Assembly (NCBI GenBank): GCA_045593985.1
Contig: JAZNXR010000045.1
Location: forward strand, 1 to 15,069
Length of the DNA: 15,069 nt
Direction of reading: 5' to 3'
Source: Colimorpha_A sp045593985
GTDB taxonomy: Bacteria > Bacillota > Clostridia > Oscillospirales > CAG-272
Both the position numbers and the translations under genes were made by a program. How positions within the stretch are numbered: position 1 is the stretch's first letter; each line of letters starts with the position of its first letter. Below the pieces are notes generated by a model, which saw only the letters and a list, made by a program, of their open reading frames with translations, made no database searches and had not been told where the DNA came from. This document shows, piece by piece, positions 14,337-15,069 of this stretch.

Positions 14337-14837
14337 ATGAAGCTCGAAGCGATAGTCGCGGTAGATAACGCGTGGGGAATAGGAAATAAGGGCGAGCTGC
14401 TTTGCCGAGTCAGAGACGATCTGAAAAATTTCCGTTCGGTTACGAGCGGAAAAACCGTCATTCTCGGCTCAAAAACGCTGTCAACATTCCCGAACGGTCA
14501 GCCGCTGAAAAACAGAAAAAACATAATTCTCTCCCGCCGTGAGGACTATAAGGTGGAGGGCGCTCTCGTAGCACATAGCGTAAAGGAAGCGCTGTCGCTT
14601 ATCGACGATAGCGAAACGGCAGTAGTGATCGGCGGCGACAGCATATATAAGCTGTTTCTGCCCTACTGTGAGAGAATCTACGTCACAAAATTTGACATAA
14701 CTCTCCCCGCCGACGCATTCTTCCCGAATCTCGATGATCTCGGCTGGAAGATTGAAAGCGAAAGCGAAGAATTCCTATCAACCCCCGACGATTCCCCAAA
14801 CGGAATGAAATGGAAGATAGTTACCTACGTTAAATAA
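14337..14837 (+). CDS. folA: Dihydrofolate reductase
   Basis: This enzyme reduces dihydrofolate to tetrahydrofolate with NADPH, feeding one-carbon metabolism. The 166-residue product shows the family pattern: IVAVDNAWGIGNKGELL (6-22), the substrate-binding acid probably D28 in RDDLKNFR (26-33), the NADPH-binding GSKTL (44-48), PLKNRKNIILSRR (56-68) and VIGGDSIY (97-104). The ATG is one base after the metK stop codon and has no clear Shine-Dalgarno sequence (the preceding bases belong to the metK end), so translation probably depends on ribosomes finishing metK. An in-frame TTG at 14319 inside metK is less likely. No thyA lies beside it here. It shares the metK riboswitch-controlled transcript unless an internal promoter was missed. 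Confidence 0.95.
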   Translation: MKLEAIVAVDNAWGIGNKGELLCRVRDDLKNFRSVTSGKTVILGSKTLSTFPNGQPLKNRKNIILSRREDYKVEGALVAHSVKEALSLIDDSETAVVIGGDSIYKLFLPYCERIYVTKFDITLPADAFFPNLDDLGWKIESESEEFLSTPDDSPNGMKWKIVTYVK

Positions 14838-14839
14838 TG

Positions 14840-14866
14840 AAAACCGCCGATTTCTCGGCGGTTTTT
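14840..14866 (+). terminator. Intrinsic terminator after folA
   Basis: AAAACCGCCGA (14840-14850) pairs perfectly with TCGGCGGTTTT (14855-14865) around TTTC and ends in five T. It begins 2 nt after the folA stop codon and closes the metK-folA transcript. Confidence 0.93.
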
Positions 14867-14898
14867 CGTTTGAGAGATCAAGTTAGATCACACACGAA

Positions 14899-15069
14899 CA
14901 CCTCATCCGAGGTACTGCCTCTTGTTTACCTCTTACCTTCCCCTGAGGGGAAGGCAAGACGTCGTCCCGACACTTTACCACGTTATTTGTAGGGACAGGC
15001 GTCCTCGACTGTCCGCACAAAAACGATGTTACTTATCAAAAAAGCACCTGCAAGTCGGAGGCCAAGCGG
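14899..15069 (+). repeat. Right composite repeat unit, continues past window end
   Basis: A forward-oriented unit of the same design: CACCTCATCC (14899-14908), a variable arm in which GAGGTA (14909-14914) can pair with TACCTC (14927-14932), the palindrome CTTCCCCTGAGGGGAAG (14938-14954), a linker ending CACGTTATT (to 14987), the GTAGGGACAGGC hairpin (14989-15016, identical to 12625-12652) and the start of the ACGATGTTACTT linker module (15023-15034). It begins 33 bp after the folA terminator. The last 33 bp show nothing recognisable. Confidence 0.88.

Overview
The window looks like a chromosomal segment of an anaerobic, probably gut-associated member of the Clostridia (Firmicutes). The basis is gene content (CdaA/CdaR, a bifunctional RelA/SpoT homolog, HemZ, a SpoVB/YtgP-type flippase, a SAM-I riboswitch before metK), strong AGGAGG-type ribosome binding sites, and intergenic repeats that I recall, without a search, from uncultured Oscillospirales-like genomes. 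Genus cannot be set from this sequence. All ten supported protein genes are on the + strand.

Layout. 1-435 is an array of three composite palindromic repeats in reverse orientation. A sigma-A-type promoter (498-526) then drives cdaA-cdaR-FAD oxidoreductase (599-4321). A 125-bp gap holding a different repeat (4322-4446) precedes recJ-relA-dtd-hemZ-flippase (4447-12308), which is packed with stop/start overlaps and closed by a strong intrinsic terminator (12313-12343). A second repeat array (12344-12890) is in forward orientation. Next comes a promoter, SAM-I riboswitch and terminator (12916-13110) ahead of metK and folA (13163-14837), then a terminator (14840-14866) and a third forward-oriented repeat unit running off the end.

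How the genes work together. The first operon makes and regulates c-di-AMP. The second joins DNA repair (RecJ), the stringent response (RelA), D-aminoacyl-tRNA proofreading (Dtd), a radical-SAM HemZ protein and an envelope flippase. The third makes S-adenosylmethionine and tetrahydrofolate, and its leader shows that dihydrofolate reductase is probably under SAM feedback control together with metK.

The protein genes are mostly conventional. The most unusual material is the intergenic DNA: a mosaic of repeat modules with conserved linkers but swapped hairpin arms, including perfect 25-28 bp inverted pairs that interleave. I found no phage, IS transposase, CRISPR array, tRNA or rRNA.
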